DNA of 51,317 nt from a virus, in IMG/VR virus record IMGVR_UViG_3300030333_006369, positions 288 to 51,604 of that record, one strand, 5' to 3'. Shown here in pieces: positions 27,001 through 35,896 of the stretch. Position 1 is the stretch's first letter; each line of letters opens with the position of its first letter. The notes beneath the pieces are model-generated. The model saw only the letters and a program-made list of their open reading frames with translations. It had not been told where the DNA came from and did no database searches. The position numbers and the translations under genes were made by a program.

Positions 27001-30000
27001 AGCACTATCTCCTCCTATTGATATGTATCATCCTAATTTAGAAGAGTTATACTTCTGTGAAGGTTTCCCTATACACACTACTCGAACTTATAGTGGTAAA
27101 GCGCATCCTACTTTACAATGGGGACCAGATTACGATCCAGAAGCTAGATGTTCCGAATTAGGGGGTGTTTGGACAAGATTTGATATATCTGGATTTGCTC
27201 CACAAGGTATATTTGACGTAGTCTATGCTAGGGATTCTCATAAATATGCGTGGGAAGGAACACTTATAAACTTAGCCGAATCTACCGTATCTATAACTTA
27301 CCAAAAGAAAAGAAAAATTAGACAAACACAAAAAATAATGGGATACTTTGACAGACAAGATCCAAACTATGACGGTACATCTCCTGTATTTGATGAGGTT
27401 ACAGATGTCGACAAAAATCAAATGCAAGTCATGGATCATAATACTCACGGGGAGCAGGTACCAGTTATAGAGGATCATACTTTCTTCGGTAGAAGATTTA
27501 GTTATATGAGTGGCAACACTTATGACCCTTTAAATGGAATATGCAGCGATCCTACAATAAACGATGCAACTCTTTGCATGCAAGCAGATCAAACTTGGAC
27601 GTCTAATGTATTTTATGATGGACAAATTAGTTTTGAAAATGCTTACAGACTTCCTTATTTTGATGGGGAAGGCAACTTTATGGATCATTATTTTTACGGT
27701 GATGCCTACGAATTATTCTTAGCTGAACAACCGGGTAGTCCTGCTTTAACTAATGGAAATGCATGCTGGCCAATATTAGGCGCAACACCCCCAGATAATT
27801 CACCATACAACTTTTTTGGACTTATTAGAATGAACGGATGGGGTAGTAGTTTTTTTGGTCTCAAAGTTCCAGATGCTGCAGGAAAAATGCTAGAACCTTT
27901 TGACGTGTGGTCTAACTGGAGTAATCTTAATTTTGGAGGTTCAGGATTATGGACTAGTGGAACAGGTAATGGGTTAGTATGGGAAAGAGAAAATCATCCA
28001 TATGGATGGCAGGATATTTATAATGGATATGTTGGACTTACTGATGCTGAGTTTCCTAAGGAATCAGAAGCAACTCCGTGTATAGGCTGGGAAAACTACA
28101 AATCATACAATATAGCGACTATAGATACAGAATTTGGAACACAGGTTGGTACTATTATATTGCCTTCACCTTTTAATGGAAGTACCCACCTCGGTCTAAA
28201 TGGAAGATGTAATGATGAGGGAAGGTGCAGCGGAGGTAGAAGAAACGGTCTTACTTGCGATAGTGATGCTAATTGCCCGGGATATTCAGGATTAAGAATG
28301 CCTGCGGGATGGAATTTGCAAGGAACACAAATGGCTGATGTTTCCAATCAGGATGATGTCTTAGAAAGTATTAGAGGTCGTTGTGTAGATAGTGACGGTA
28401 TAGTTGTAACTGAACACACCAACAATTGGGCTGAATGTATGTGCGGACAAAATGGACTGATAGCTTTTCAAATTAACTCAGACTCGGCCACTCCAGGATT
28501 AACGGACGTTGAGACAGGTAGATATGGCCCAGATTATGGGCACAATTTTCCTGAAATTCCTAAAAGAAATAATGATACCTATGCATGCGCAGAGGGATCA
28601 CCAACTGGCTATAGCTTTTTTCCATTCTATAGATCTGTTGGTAATACTAATTATGATGATTTTAATCATCGCTGTAATTACAAATCCAGGATAACTAGTG
28701 ATACAGAAGGGACAGGTCCTTTTTATGCAGACGAAAGTGATTACCTAAGTCCTCCTTCAGGAACTTCGTCTATTTACGCTCACGGATTCGGAACTGTGTA
28801 CAACAACTATGTTGGCTCAAACCCACCATCTGGTGCTGGCTTTGCGTGTAGAGGTCCAGGAAATCCCTTTCCATGGTGCACACAAGCAGGAAGTAATAAT
28901 AGATCTTTTGCTAATTTTGATTATACACATTCTCATGGAGGGGATGGAAGATGGAGAATTTTGCAAACACCTAATATCTCTATGGTAGGCGCAAAACCTG
29001 AAGATTCATTTTTAGAATTTTGGATACATATGTACTCAGATGATGAAGAACAAATGGGTAGATTCTTTGTTGATATAACTAAGATGGATCCTACTGTTTC
29101 TACTCCTCAATTTAGTGATGGACAAATGAAATTTTATCCAGATATATCCGGAAATGGGGGAAACTATCATGGATGGGAGCCTGCTGAAATGCATTTATAC
29201 TGGGATCCTATAGCAGCCAATCCTACCCATTGTGGAAAAGCAAACCCAAATGAACCTAATTATTATGAAGGGTCCTGCACAGAAACTTTTATTACTAGTG
29301 ATTCTTCCAATGGTTGGAGCTTAGGATTAGAAGAAATAGAGGTTTTTGATGATCCCTATATAGATCCAGCCAATCAAGGTAATCCTTTAGGAAAGTGGTG
29401 GTTAAATCCTATAGACAATGCTGACCAATTAAAAACTGTAAGAACTGGAAGAATACAAAATAGCTGTCTATATAAAGATGATCCTGGATGTCAGTGGGCT
29501 AAAGTAAGGGTGCCACTTGCTAATTTTTTAAATCCAGATTCCGGAGATATAGATAATATAATTAGAGTCCAATTTAGATATATAACTCGTCATAAAAGTA
29601 CTCCTCCTCTTCGACTAGATGAAAATGTTCCATTTAATTTTAGTACGTTAACAGGTTGTGAAAATTGTACTGTAGCGGGAGTACAAGGATTAAATAAAGA
29701 TAGTAATAAATCCGATGTACATATTGACTCAGTAAGAATAGTTGCTGATAAAATTAATATTTTTGAGACTACACAGGGATTAGATATAGTAAATAATAAC
29801 TTCAGCGACCCTTCTGACTTTGGAGACGGATTACAAGGAACAGTGGGTGGAGTTTCTATACAAGGACAATCTGTGGGTCCTTCATATCAAGATCCAGATA
29901 ATGGAGAAATTGATATCGCAGTAAATGCGGGAGTTAATGCATTTCATATGAGACTTGATCAACTAATACCTGGTCAAGAATATCAACTAGTGTATTCTCT

Positions 30001-30592
30001 TAGAAATGTTCAATCAGGAGGACTACGTCCACACATCGGGTATTACGAAGGTATTTATGATTTTGCTAGTACTAATAACATTTTATGGACAGGAACATCT
30101 AGAAGAGAAAATGGAATTTATACTGAAACCTTTCAGTTTAACTTACTAGATACTATGACAAATCCATTAGATTCTAAATGGTTATGGTTTCAGACTACGA
30201 CCTCTTTCACCTCCTTGTCAATAGCTAATATTTCAGTAAGACCTTTGTTTGATTTACCTATGTTATCGAGCACTAGTGCTTCTTTAGCTAGTATTACTGA
30301 TGATATACCAAGCAGTATTTTAATAAAAGAAGATGTAGTTGAAGGTATTAATAAAGCTAAAAATAAAACTGATAAGCTACAGATATTGGACAAAGTTGCG
30401 GATGAGACAGGCCTTTCTCAGGATGTGTTATTAAGAGATTTAGATCAAGCTAATGATGGGCTGATTATGGGATTTGGTAGGTGCGGTGGTTGTGGATTTC
30501 CTAATAGAGTTGGAGTATGCGGTCCACTAAGCGGCGGATGCTGGGGCTGGGATAACAAGAAAAAAGAAGTTACTTGGGATAAAAAGTTGTGA
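24089..30592 (+). CDS. Giant virion protein (2167 aa)
   Basis: The largest gene of the window. It is strongly beta-rich (many Gly, Asn, Asp, Tyr, Trp), with no membrane segment until the end, and reads as a string of lectin- or jelly-roll-like domains. At least five Cys/Trp modules are inserted (for example QACCEAGGGNWNPATQFC, ARCSELGGVWTRF, LCMQADQTW, GRCVDSDG...CMCGQNG). A C-terminal helical part (SSILIKEDVVEGINKAKNK) ends in a Cys/Gly-rich tail (GRCGGCGFPN...GGCWGW). Likely a host-contacting fibre or a tail-tip protein; exact role unknown. Overlaps the next gene by 4 bases. Confidence 0.75.
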   Translation: MAKHTDWISPGEQLNDDSISFSYAVYGDETHGIDPVIFPHNLAHGSSIHDAASFQFTGSGVTKPFIVIQGFDVASHIPDGSKLDGIEVRLLVGADTDIVTFLGPEDAAVISTSLSINENKGIPMQLGMNKVTGEMQGNYPVKIGSIGPHRDRKNINKLPDVPYIIDFQSDFGGGWGTTYTEQGNVLGDFNTPEGNNYHPQFANHPHLGACYDSDFANNLGSGLHGGIDDGSYVNSDNDHAGIQLYTDIDSDWDVKVQSLGYCESYFGRIYLPRLWDGHNMQTEEYFNRQVIQSPASNTQAPTMLYTRNDEAESGGSYYPLYFGGPSETWGFSLPTKTSIDTSGNFLVGIQNTLSVKISLEEWSTPGFASDLRIHDVSLRVHYHPIDMEVATEQFNLSESGNGIKANTVSLVRYFGQPGTEYMGLSQTVNNPVEISFLHSDSYQHDTGEAGNIAGLYTTGTTGNVVIKKTAAQYSEDDSAFRIGHFESYELIELDPSITPYVDQYDEWYNSGRGVGFNQGWQSPVKTGIYQNTHIQLEMDLKDALEDFKPSYCSGSHQVVGVYTPQACCEAGGGNWNPATQFCNNNNPDIAEWVDDFDSEILGIQLNLKAKIGYPSAASILPRDKMRGFTVKHGGWNLNDVYDEDDINSGDNQFFNVSGHTNHDIWKNSHGYISQKNVLLNQVRNGLWDTGWTNFNGSGDYVEGEIAQDFDDRIYSSANVPSSFNGPYSLYGKYSNFESKPICNSGGVDPATAVCLQLKVEHIKNDNIGFMTLQVHTETDIDKLLISYKNDGTTGLLGPFISDVNPYPDLDNGYGLFSHLNYTEKVHWSNPEEPNNGSLVDPTGYYFFFEKNNESQNFPSNGFTGKLAQFQITNISNFNDLYDIIDLNNTTAVDSEGNVLSVQFTGMETNATNGWFSEDFQNMEIYRPWSINPWIDVPIDINGGLLQRITNEAKSGSKGRVKLTIQELSTELALSPPIDMYHPNLEELYFCEGFPIHTTRTYSGKAHPTLQWGPDYDPEARCSELGGVWTRFDISGFAPQGIFDVVYARDSHKYAWEGTLINLAESTVSITYQKKRKIRQTQKIMGYFDRQDPNYDGTSPVFDEVTDVDKNQMQVMDHNTHGEQVPVIEDHTFFGRRFSYMSGNTYDPLNGICSDPTINDATLCMQADQTWTSNVFYDGQISFENAYRLPYFDGEGNFMDHYFYGDAYELFLAEQPGSPALTNGNACWPILGATPPDNSPYNFFGLIRMNGWGSSFFGLKVPDAAGKMLEPFDVWSNWSNLNFGGSGLWTSGTGNGLVWERENHPYGWQDIYNGYVGLTDAEFPKESEATPCIGWENYKSYNIATIDTEFGTQVGTIILPSPFNGSTHLGLNGRCNDEGRCSGGRRNGLTCDSDANCPGYSGLRMPAGWNLQGTQMADVSNQDDVLESIRGRCVDSDGIVVTEHTNNWAECMCGQNGLIAFQINSDSATPGLTDVETGRYGPDYGHNFPEIPKRNNDTYACAEGSPTGYSFFPFYRSVGNTNYDDFNHRCNYKSRITSDTEGTGPFYADESDYLSPPSGTSSIYAHGFGTVYNNYVGSNPPSGAGFACRGPGNPFPWCTQAGSNNRSFANFDYTHSHGGDGRWRILQTPNISMVGAKPEDSFLEFWIHMYSDDEEQMGRFFVDITKMDPTVSTPQFSDGQMKFYPDISGNGGNYHGWEPAEMHLYWDPIAANPTHCGKANPNEPNYYEGSCTETFITSDSSNGWSLGLEEIEVFDDPYIDPANQGNPLGKWWLNPIDNADQLKTVRTGRIQNSCLYKDDPGCQWAKVRVPLANFLNPDSGDIDNIIRVQFRYITRHKSTPPLRLDENVPFNFSTLTGCENCTVAGVQGLNKDSNKSDVHIDSVRIVADKINIFETTQGLDIVNNNFSDPSDFGDGLQGTVGGVSIQGQSVGPSYQDPDNGEIDIAVNAGVNAFHMRLDQLIPGQEYQLVYSLRNVQSGGLRPHIGYYEGIYDFASTNNILWTGTSRRENGIYTETFQFNLLDTMTNPLDSKWLWFQTTTSFTSLSIANISVRPLFDLPMLSSTSASLASITDDIPSSILIKEDVVEGINKAKNKTDKLQILDKVADETGLSQDVLLRDLDQANDGLIMGFGRCGGCGFPNRVGVCGPLSGGCWGWDNKKKEVTWDKKL

Positions 30593-30942
30593 TTAAAAGA
30601 GATGATATAGCAAAACACGAAGTTAACCAAGCAAATATTGCAATTAAAAAATTACCATGTCCTTGTTGTAAACAAACATCATTAGAGATTGTGCTTATAA
30701 ATTCTATTTATAGAGTCTATTGTAACAATTGTCATGATATTAATTATTTAAAATATAAAACTCATTGCAATAATCCTAACTCTGTTAATTACAATCCATA
30801 CGGTCTACAGAATTACGAAAGTAGTCACTGCGTTACGGTAGAAGAATTGTTAAGATTGAAAAAACAATATACTACCGAAAAATTTAGATTATACTGTATT
30901 TCTTACGGAATACCCTCTCAAAAGCTAGACGACTTGACATAA
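30589..30942 (+). CDS. Zinc-ribbon-like protein with GTG start (117 aa)
   Basis: The GTG start overlaps the stop of the giant gene; no in-frame ATG fits. LPCPCCKQTSLEI ... VYCNNCHDINY (residues about 22-49) is a C-x2-C ... C-x2-C zinc ribbon. The rest is helical and basic. The TTGACATAACT copy at 30934 covers its last codons. Possibly a nucleic-acid-binding or regulatory protein. Confidence 0.6.
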   Translation: MIKRDDIAKHEVNQANIAIKKLPCPCCKQTSLEIVLINSIYRVYCNNCHDINYLKYKTHCNNPNSVNYNPYGLQNYESSHCVTVEELLRLKKQYTTEKFRLYCISYGIPSQKLDDLT

Positions 30943-30944
30943 CT
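30934..30944 (+). promoter_or_regulatory. TTGACATAACT motif ahead of the 31-kb block
   Basis: TTGACATAACTATTATAG is the best full copy, with TATAG 6 bases after the core. It overlaps a stop codon (ACA TAA) and precedes the next ATG by about 25 bases. Confidence 0.6.
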
Positions 30945-30968
30945 ATTATAGAAACATAAGGAGATAAA

Positions 30969-31772
30969 ATGGCAAAATATTTAGTAGGCGTTGGAGTTGG
31001 AGATACACCAACTTACGATGCATCACAACAAAAGATAACATTTGACTCAGCTACTTTTAAAGATAAATATACTTCGAGTCCAATTGAATTCGTTATTAAT
31101 AATACCACTAATGAATTAATTTATAAAGAAGGAGTTACTGGAAAAGGCGGAACATGGGATTCTGCTAATCATACATTAACATTAGAGTTTGATACAACCG
31201 CTGACGGAAGTACAGACTCTGACTCTCTAACTATTTGGGCAAATATTAATGATGGAAAAAGAGGTGTTGACTTTTTATCTCAAATGTACGTAGAAGGTAT
31301 AGCTAATGCTCAGAATGATGATGTTGAAGGAAAGTTATTAGCAGTTGAAGCTAAACTTGAAACAATGAGATCAGAGCAAAATACAAAATTAGATAAATTA
31401 GCTGAAATTCCTGATACTGTAATTGTCGAATCTACAGCAGGCGGACCAGGTAAAGATGTTGTGGTTGCAGATAATAATGGAACAAAAGAACTGCACGTTG
31501 TAGATGCAGGAGGAACTCCAGATGTTGCTGGTGGAACTACAAAAGTTGCTACCGCGGATCTTATAGTTTCTGTTAAAGGTATAGAAGTACCTTCTGGACA
31601 AACAAAAGTAGATATTGAAATAAAAGAAAATAATCTTGTAAAAGTACCAACCTTTCCATTAGCTCCAGCTGATAGTGTCGATGCTAGAGGAGATAAATTA
31701 AAACTGGATGATCAAACTAGTGCAACTAGCGCAACTGGTGGAAAAGTACTAGTAACTGCAGTTAAACTGTAG
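30969..31772 (+). CDS. Probable structural protein (267 aa)
   Basis: AAGGAG lies about 6 bases before the ATG. A strand-rich N-terminal domain (VGVGVGDTPTYDASQQKITFD) is followed by a short coiled coil (LLAVEAKLETMRSEQNTKLDKLAE) and a second beta domain. This layout suggests a trimeric head or tail decoration protein. No family is recognised. Confidence 0.65.
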   Translation: MAKYLVGVGVGDTPTYDASQQKITFDSATFKDKYTSSPIEFVINNTTNELIYKEGVTGKGGTWDSANHTLTLEFDTTADGSTDSDSLTIWANINDGKRGVDFLSQMYVEGIANAQNDDVEGKLLAVEAKLETMRSEQNTKLDKLAEIPDTVIVESTAGGPGKDVVVADNNGTKELHVVDAGGTPDVAGGTTKVATADLIVSVKGIEVPSGQTKVDIEIKENNLVKVPTFPLAPADSVDARGDKLKLDDQTSATSATGGKVLVTAVKL

Positions 31773-31781
31773 GAGGTTACC

Positions 31782-32189
31782 ATGAGAAGACTTAATTATT
31801 CAAGACCAGCTCGAGTAGCTAGGGTCACTGGAAGACGTGTAGGAGATAAGGGCACACCTAGGCTCCGAATGGAACGTGAAGAGAGAAAAAGAGATTTAGA
31901 TATTGAACGCTCTTGGAAAGATAGTGGCTGGCAACTTCCTAATAAATTCACCCTACGACCATTAGATATAGATAATAGTTTTACCCTAACCGCCAAAGCC
32001 AAATCAAATCAAATAGCATTAGCTGTAGGAGACTGGCTTAAATTTCAGACTAAAAATGTACATGAAGTAATGCTTATATCTAAAATAAAAACTTCCAAAT
32101 CCGGAGATACTTATTTTGTAGAAAGAGCTATACATAGAACAAAGATGGCAGCTTGGGACCAGACCGCTACAATATATGTTAGTAAATAA
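31782..32189 (+). CDS. Basic hypothetical protein (135 aa)
   Basis: An Arg-rich N-terminal 45 residues (RRLNYSRPARVARVTGRRV, ERKRDLDIERSW) is followed by a small beta domain. It may bind nucleic acid or be a virion connector. GGAGG lies just before the ATG. No family is recognised. Confidence 0.6.
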   Translation: MRRLNYSRPARVARVTGRRVGDKGTPRLRMEREERKRDLDIERSWKDSGWQLPNKFTLRPLDIDNSFTLTAKAKSNQIALAVGDWLKFQTKNVHEVMLISKIKTSKSGDTYFVERAIHRTKMAAWDQTATIYVSK

Positions 32190-32191
32190 TT

Positions 32192-33046
32192 ATGAAAAGT
32201 AAATTATTTATATTTCTATTAGCATTTAGTGCTTTATTTATTGCAGGTAATGCTGCATTTTTTAGTATAACTGGATTATCTCATTTATTTGCAGGAGCTT
32301 TTTGGTCTGTAGTTATTATGGCTTCTTCTTTAGAGTTAGGTAAATTAGTTACCGCAAGTTTTCTTCACAGGTACTGGAATGTATTAAGTAACTGGATAAA
32401 AGTATATTTAGTCACTGGATGTATTGTTTTAGTATTTATAACTTCTATAGGTATATTTGGATATCTTTCAAAAGCATATCAAGGATCTACATTAGAATTA
32501 AATAAAATAAGTTTAGAATTAAATATATACGAAGATGAATTAAATAGGTTAAAGGAAAATAAAACTTATTTAATGGAAGAAATGGATATTCAAGTAAATT
32601 CATTACCAGATAATTATGTTACTGCTAAGAAGAATTTAAGAAATGAATATTATACTCAAATATCTGAGGTAACAACTCAGATAGGAGAAATTAATTCAAA
32701 AGTAAGTGATTTAAAAATTTCTATGCTAAATACTGGAGCAGATGTTGGTCCAATTTTATATGTTGCAGACACATTTAATACAGATGTGGATACAGTAGTT
32801 AAGTGGCTAATTTTTATTTTAATATTAGTATTTGATCCGCTGGCTGTTGCATTGGTATTGGCCACAAATATAGCTTTATCTAGAATGGGTTCTAAACCTA
32901 AAGAACCTGGAGTTGCTAGAACTATAATAAAAGTTCCGGTTAATCAAATAGAACCAGAACCCACAGAAAACCAAGATATCCCAGTTACAGAGCCAGATAA
33001 ACCAAGTAGCAAACCAGGCATTGCTGGCCCAAATGTAAACGGATAA
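32192..33046 (+). CDS. Membrane protein with long periplasmic or cytoplasmic coiled coil (284 aa)
   Basis: Hydrophobic segments lie at about residues 5-25, 33-50, 70-92 and 208-230; between the third and fourth is a coiled coil of about 110 residues (ISLELNIYEDELNRLKENK, VTTQIGEINSKVSDL). The C-terminus is a Pro/Glu tail (EPEPTENQDIPVTEPDKP). Similar membrane/coiled-coil proteins occur in marine T4-like phages without a known role. It starts 3 bases after the previous stop. Confidence 0.65.
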   Translation: MKSKLFIFLLAFSALFIAGNAAFFSITGLSHLFAGAFWSVVIMASSLELGKLVTASFLHRYWNVLSNWIKVYLVTGCIVLVFITSIGIFGYLSKAYQGSTLELNKISLELNIYEDELNRLKENKTYLMEEMDIQVNSLPDNYVTAKKNLRNEYYTQISEVTTQIGEINSKVSDLKISMLNTGADVGPILYVADTFNTDVDTVVKWLIFILILVFDPLAVALVLATNIALSRMGSKPKEPGVARTIIKVPVNQIEPEPTENQDIPVTEPDKPSSKPGIAGPNVNG

Positions 33047-33088
33047 TTAGAGTTTAGATTTATATTTAATATAAGGAGGTATCTTCTT

Positions 33089-33961
33089 ATGGCCAAAAAA
33101 AGAAGTAACCCAAATTCAGAGATGCTTAATCAAGCATGTACTAACAAACGTCAAGCACTTTCCCAACTTAAAAGAAGAATGAGAAGCTATGAATTAAAAT
33201 TTCGTACAAATAATCAAAAAGCTTTTTATGAAACAATACAAGATAAAGAATTAACATTTTGCGCAGGTCCGGCAGGATCTGGTAAAACATATATAGCTGT
33301 AGCATTTGCCTTACAAGCTTTAGCAGAAAGAGGAAATCATGTAGATGGTATTATAATAACTAAACCCTTAGTAGAGGCAGCCGGAGAAAAAATAGGATTT
33401 TTACCAGGAGATATAGATGAAAAAACCGATCCATTTATGATGTCTTATTGGTGTAATATGGAAAAACTTATTGGTAAAGATGTGCTAGAAGTCTTAACTT
33501 ATACAAAGGTTATTGAAGTAATTCCTATGGCGTACATGAGAGGAGTTACGTTAGATAATAAAATTGTTATATTAGATGAAGCCCAAAATGCCACAACTGA
33601 TCAAATGAAAATGCTACTTACCAGAATAGGAGAAGATAGCAAGTATATTATTTGTGGAGATATAGAACAAACAGATAGAAAAGGCGGTAACGGTTTATTA
33701 GACGGCCTTCTTCGTTTTGCAAACACAGAACAAGTTGGAATATCTACATTTGGCCCAGAAGATATTGTAAGAAATCCTTTAATTTCTGTTATTCTAGATC
33801 AATATAAACTGGAAATTCATCCAGATGATTTAGATTTAATAGAATCAGGAGGAGACGGTTCTGCTCATTTAATTCCAAGAGCTGGAGCCTTTTTGTCACA
33901 AGAAAGTGACATACCTTTAAAAAGAATAACTAAACATAAGGATTCTAAACATGGCAATTAG
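33089..33961 (+). CDS. phoH: PhoH-like P-loop ATPase
   Basis: A 290-residue PhoH-family ATPase. Walker A is GPAGSGKT (residues 60-67), followed by TKPLVEAAGEKIGFLPGDI (91-109), PMAYMRGVTLDN (146-157), Walker B VILDEAQN (160-167) and GDIEQTD. These are the standard PhoH core segments. PhoH genes are frequent auxiliary genes in marine phages; their exact activity (RNA or phosphate-stress related) is unsettled. AAGGAGG lies upstream, after a short 42-base spacer. Confidence 0.95.
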   Translation: MAKKRSNPNSEMLNQACTNKRQALSQLKRRMRSYELKFRTNNQKAFYETIQDKELTFCAGPAGSGKTYIAVAFALQALAERGNHVDGIIITKPLVEAAGEKIGFLPGDIDEKTDPFMMSYWCNMEKLIGKDVLEVLTYTKVIEVIPMAYMRGVTLDNKIVILDEAQNATTDQMKMLLTRIGEDSKYIICGDIEQTDRKGGNGLLDGLLRFANTEQVGISTFGPEDIVRNPLISVILDQYKLEIHPDDLDLIESGGDGSAHLIPRAGAFLSQESDIPLKRITKHKDSKHGN

Positions 33962-34433
33962 TTTAAATATTATAACTAGACAGGCGAAAGGAGCACCTCT
34001 TACAGTCCAGGAGATTGATAATAACTTTATTACTCTTAGAGAAGGAGTTGAAACTGCGACACCTCCTGGTTTTAATTTTGACTATAATGCAGCTACTAAT
34101 ATATTAGAGATTGATAATACGGTATACGGAGGAGATCTTAGCGGCGGTATTAATTTATTCCCAAGTATGGGAAATTCTACACTTAGACTTGGAGCAGAGA
34201 CAGGACATGGAAGTACTACTGTTTTAGGAAATTTAGTTGTAGATAGAATTGCACATGGAGTAGGTCCTAATCCAGACGATATAATGATTTTTAAAAGTAA
34301 TGGAGAAGACGTTTTAAAAGTTCGACAGGACGGAGTATTCATATTTGGAGCAAAAGACGTTCCACCTGCGGCTGCCAAAGGAGGCATGTACTTCGATGGT
34401 AACGACTTTTGGTTGTCTGAAGACGACGCGTAA
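33951..34433 (+). CDS. Short fibre-like virion protein (160 aa)
   Basis: It overlaps the phoH end by 11 bases. LTVQEIDNNFITLREGVE (residues 18-35) is a common N-terminal string of phage fibre and baseplate-attached proteins. The rest is beta-rich, with GGMYFDGNDFWLSED at the C-terminus, similar in form to the end of the 510-residue fibre (DGMVYWSGDDLWVYY). A small head or tail fibre is likely. Confidence 0.7.
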   Translation: MAISLNIITRQAKGAPLTVQEIDNNFITLREGVETATPPGFNFDYNAATNILEIDNTVYGGDLSGGINLFPSMGNSTLRLGAETGHGSTTVLGNLVVDRIAHGVGPNPDDIMIFKSNGEDVLKVRQDGVFIFGAKDVPPAAAKGGMYFDGNDFWLSEDDA

Positions 34434-34456
34434 TAAATTAACCCAAGGAGGTACAC

Positions 34457-34732
34457 ATGAGTTTAAAAAGTAAGATGGTAAAACCAAGTGAAAAGCGTAA
34501 ATTAATTAAAGAATTAAAAATTACGGAAACTGATATAGAATTTTTATTAACTGCAATTAAAAATAGCATGATACATGGCTCAACCCTAGAGCAAGCAGTA
34601 GCTACTATAGAAAAATTACAAAATATTTATACACAATTGCAGGCTTCTTCTGAGCAATCTGGTTCAACTCCCGGTCAGATTGCAGCCAGAAAAGCTCAAA
34701 AAGAGTTGGAAGAGAAAGAGAACGAGAAATAA
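34457..34732 (+). CDS. Helical hypothetical protein (91 aa)
   Basis: A charged, helical protein (MVKPSEKRKLIKELKI, TLEQAVATIEKLQNIYTQLQ) ending in a Glu/Lys tail. AAGGAGG lies 7 bases before the ATG. It may be an assembly or scaffolding helper. No family is recognised. Confidence 0.6.
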   Translation: MSLKSKMVKPSEKRKLIKELKITETDIEFLLTAIKNSMIHGSTLEQAVATIEKLQNIYTQLQASSEQSGSTPGQIAARKAQKELEEKENEK

Positions 34733-34738
34733 TATTAT

Positions 34739-35554
34739 ATGTTTGAAGGAAGATCATTAAAAGATCTTAGATATAGCTTCAGACAGGATTTTATAGATTA
34801 TGACTCTTTTCTAGGGGTCTCTTCTTCTATATCTTCTAAACGAACTCTATCAGACAGGTCTAATGCAATATTTAATTATGAAAGTTTATCTGCACTAAAA
34901 GAGACTTTAAAAAATAGTTTATATAATAGAATAGATAAAGATGAATTAATGGGTCTATCTGCCGCTCAGATAGGAATTCCAGCTCATGCTATTTATTTAG
35001 AATATTTATATGAAAATAGAACTAAGAATATAATGCTTACAGATCCAGAGATAGTTGCATCAGAAGATAAAGATCATGAATTATTTTTAAAACTTATTAA
35101 ATGCCCTAATTCCCCTACCCCTTATCATATTGGAATATTCAATAAAAAGGTTATAATTAGATCTTCTAATAATAAAGATTTTAAAATATCTGTAGATGAT
35201 TCTTTAGATAACACTGGTAAACTTGCAGCAAACATACAAAGAGTTGTTTGGGCTGATAAGGGGTTTATTCCGGGGGATTCCTCTGAAATACCTATGAATT
35301 ATTTTAATATATGCAAGACAATGGAGAAAAGTGAAAAATTACAAGAAGTATTTAATTGCTGGATTCATAAAGATGAAATATTAGAAATAATAAATAAATA
35401 TAATCTAGTAGATAGCATAGGTCTTCATAGAAATGGAACTAAAGCTATATATAATAATTTTTTAAGTTTGCTTACAAACAACTATAATCAAGACTGGATT
35501 AAAGTCCCAGCTATTAATATGTTTAAACAAAATAATGATTTTACTTTGAATTAA
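34739..35554 (+). CDS. Degenerate peptide deformylase-like protein (271 aa)
   Basis: GLSAAQIGIP (72-81) matches motif 1 of peptide deformylase (GLAAPQIG), followed by IMLTDPEIVAS (98-108), which resembles the usual NPEI segment. A Cys sits at the expected place of motif 2 (KCPNSP, 121-126), but without EGCLS. Where the metal-binding QHExDHL should be, there is NIQRVVWADKGF (165-176), so the HExxH metal site is missing. Residues 180-271 extend beyond the normal family length. It is therefore probably not an active deformylase; a non-catalytic role on ribosomes or nascent chains is possible. No ribosome site is obvious. Confidence 0.6.
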   Translation: MFEGRSLKDLRYSFRQDFIDYDSFLGVSSSISSKRTLSDRSNAIFNYESLSALKETLKNSLYNRIDKDELMGLSAAQIGIPAHAIYLEYLYENRTKNIMLTDPEIVASEDKDHELFLKLIKCPNSPTPYHIGIFNKKVIIRSSNNKDFKISVDDSLDNTGKLAANIQRVVWADKGFIPGDSSEIPMNYFNICKTMEKSEKLQEVFNCWIHKDEILEIINKYNLVDSIGLHRNGTKAIYNNFLSLLTNNYNQDWIKVPAINMFKQNNDFTLN

Positions 35555-35599
35555 TAAAAAAATTTAGTAATTTTAGCTACGTATAAAAATGGAGATAAT

Positions 35600-35896
35600 A
35601 TGAGTTTTAATTTAATACCGAAAGCAGATAGAGTTGTTATCCAAGTAGACACTATCGAAGAAAAGACTACCGCTGGAATAATCATTCCTGATAGCGCAAA
35701 AGAAAGACCACATACTGCAACAGTTATAGCTATAGGACCAGGGGTTTGGATGAATACTGGAATTCAAAGAAAGCCAGATGTTTCTATTGGCGATAAAATA
35801 ATGTTTTCAAAATACTCAGGAACTAAGTATACTGAGAACGATCAAGAATATTTAATAATCAGGGAAGCTGACATTATTGCAAGCTTTAAAAAATAA
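35600..35896 (+). CDS. groES: GroES-type co-chaperonin
   Basis: A 98-residue Cpn10. LIPKADRVVIQ at the N-terminus, a mobile loop EEKTTAGIIIPDSAKERP (20-37) with the IIIP that docks on GroEL, then VIAIGPG (42-48), GDKIMFSKYSGT (64-75) and YLIIREADIIA (84-94) are all standard GroES positions. It would cap host GroEL to fold phage proteins such as capsid, as T4 gp31 does. No GroEL is seen in the window. GGAG lies upstream. Confidence 0.95.
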   Translation: MSFNLIPKADRVVIQVDTIEEKTTAGIIIPDSAKERPHTATVIAIGPGVWMNTGIQRKPDVSIGDKIMFSKYSGTKYTENDQEYLIIREADIIASFKK

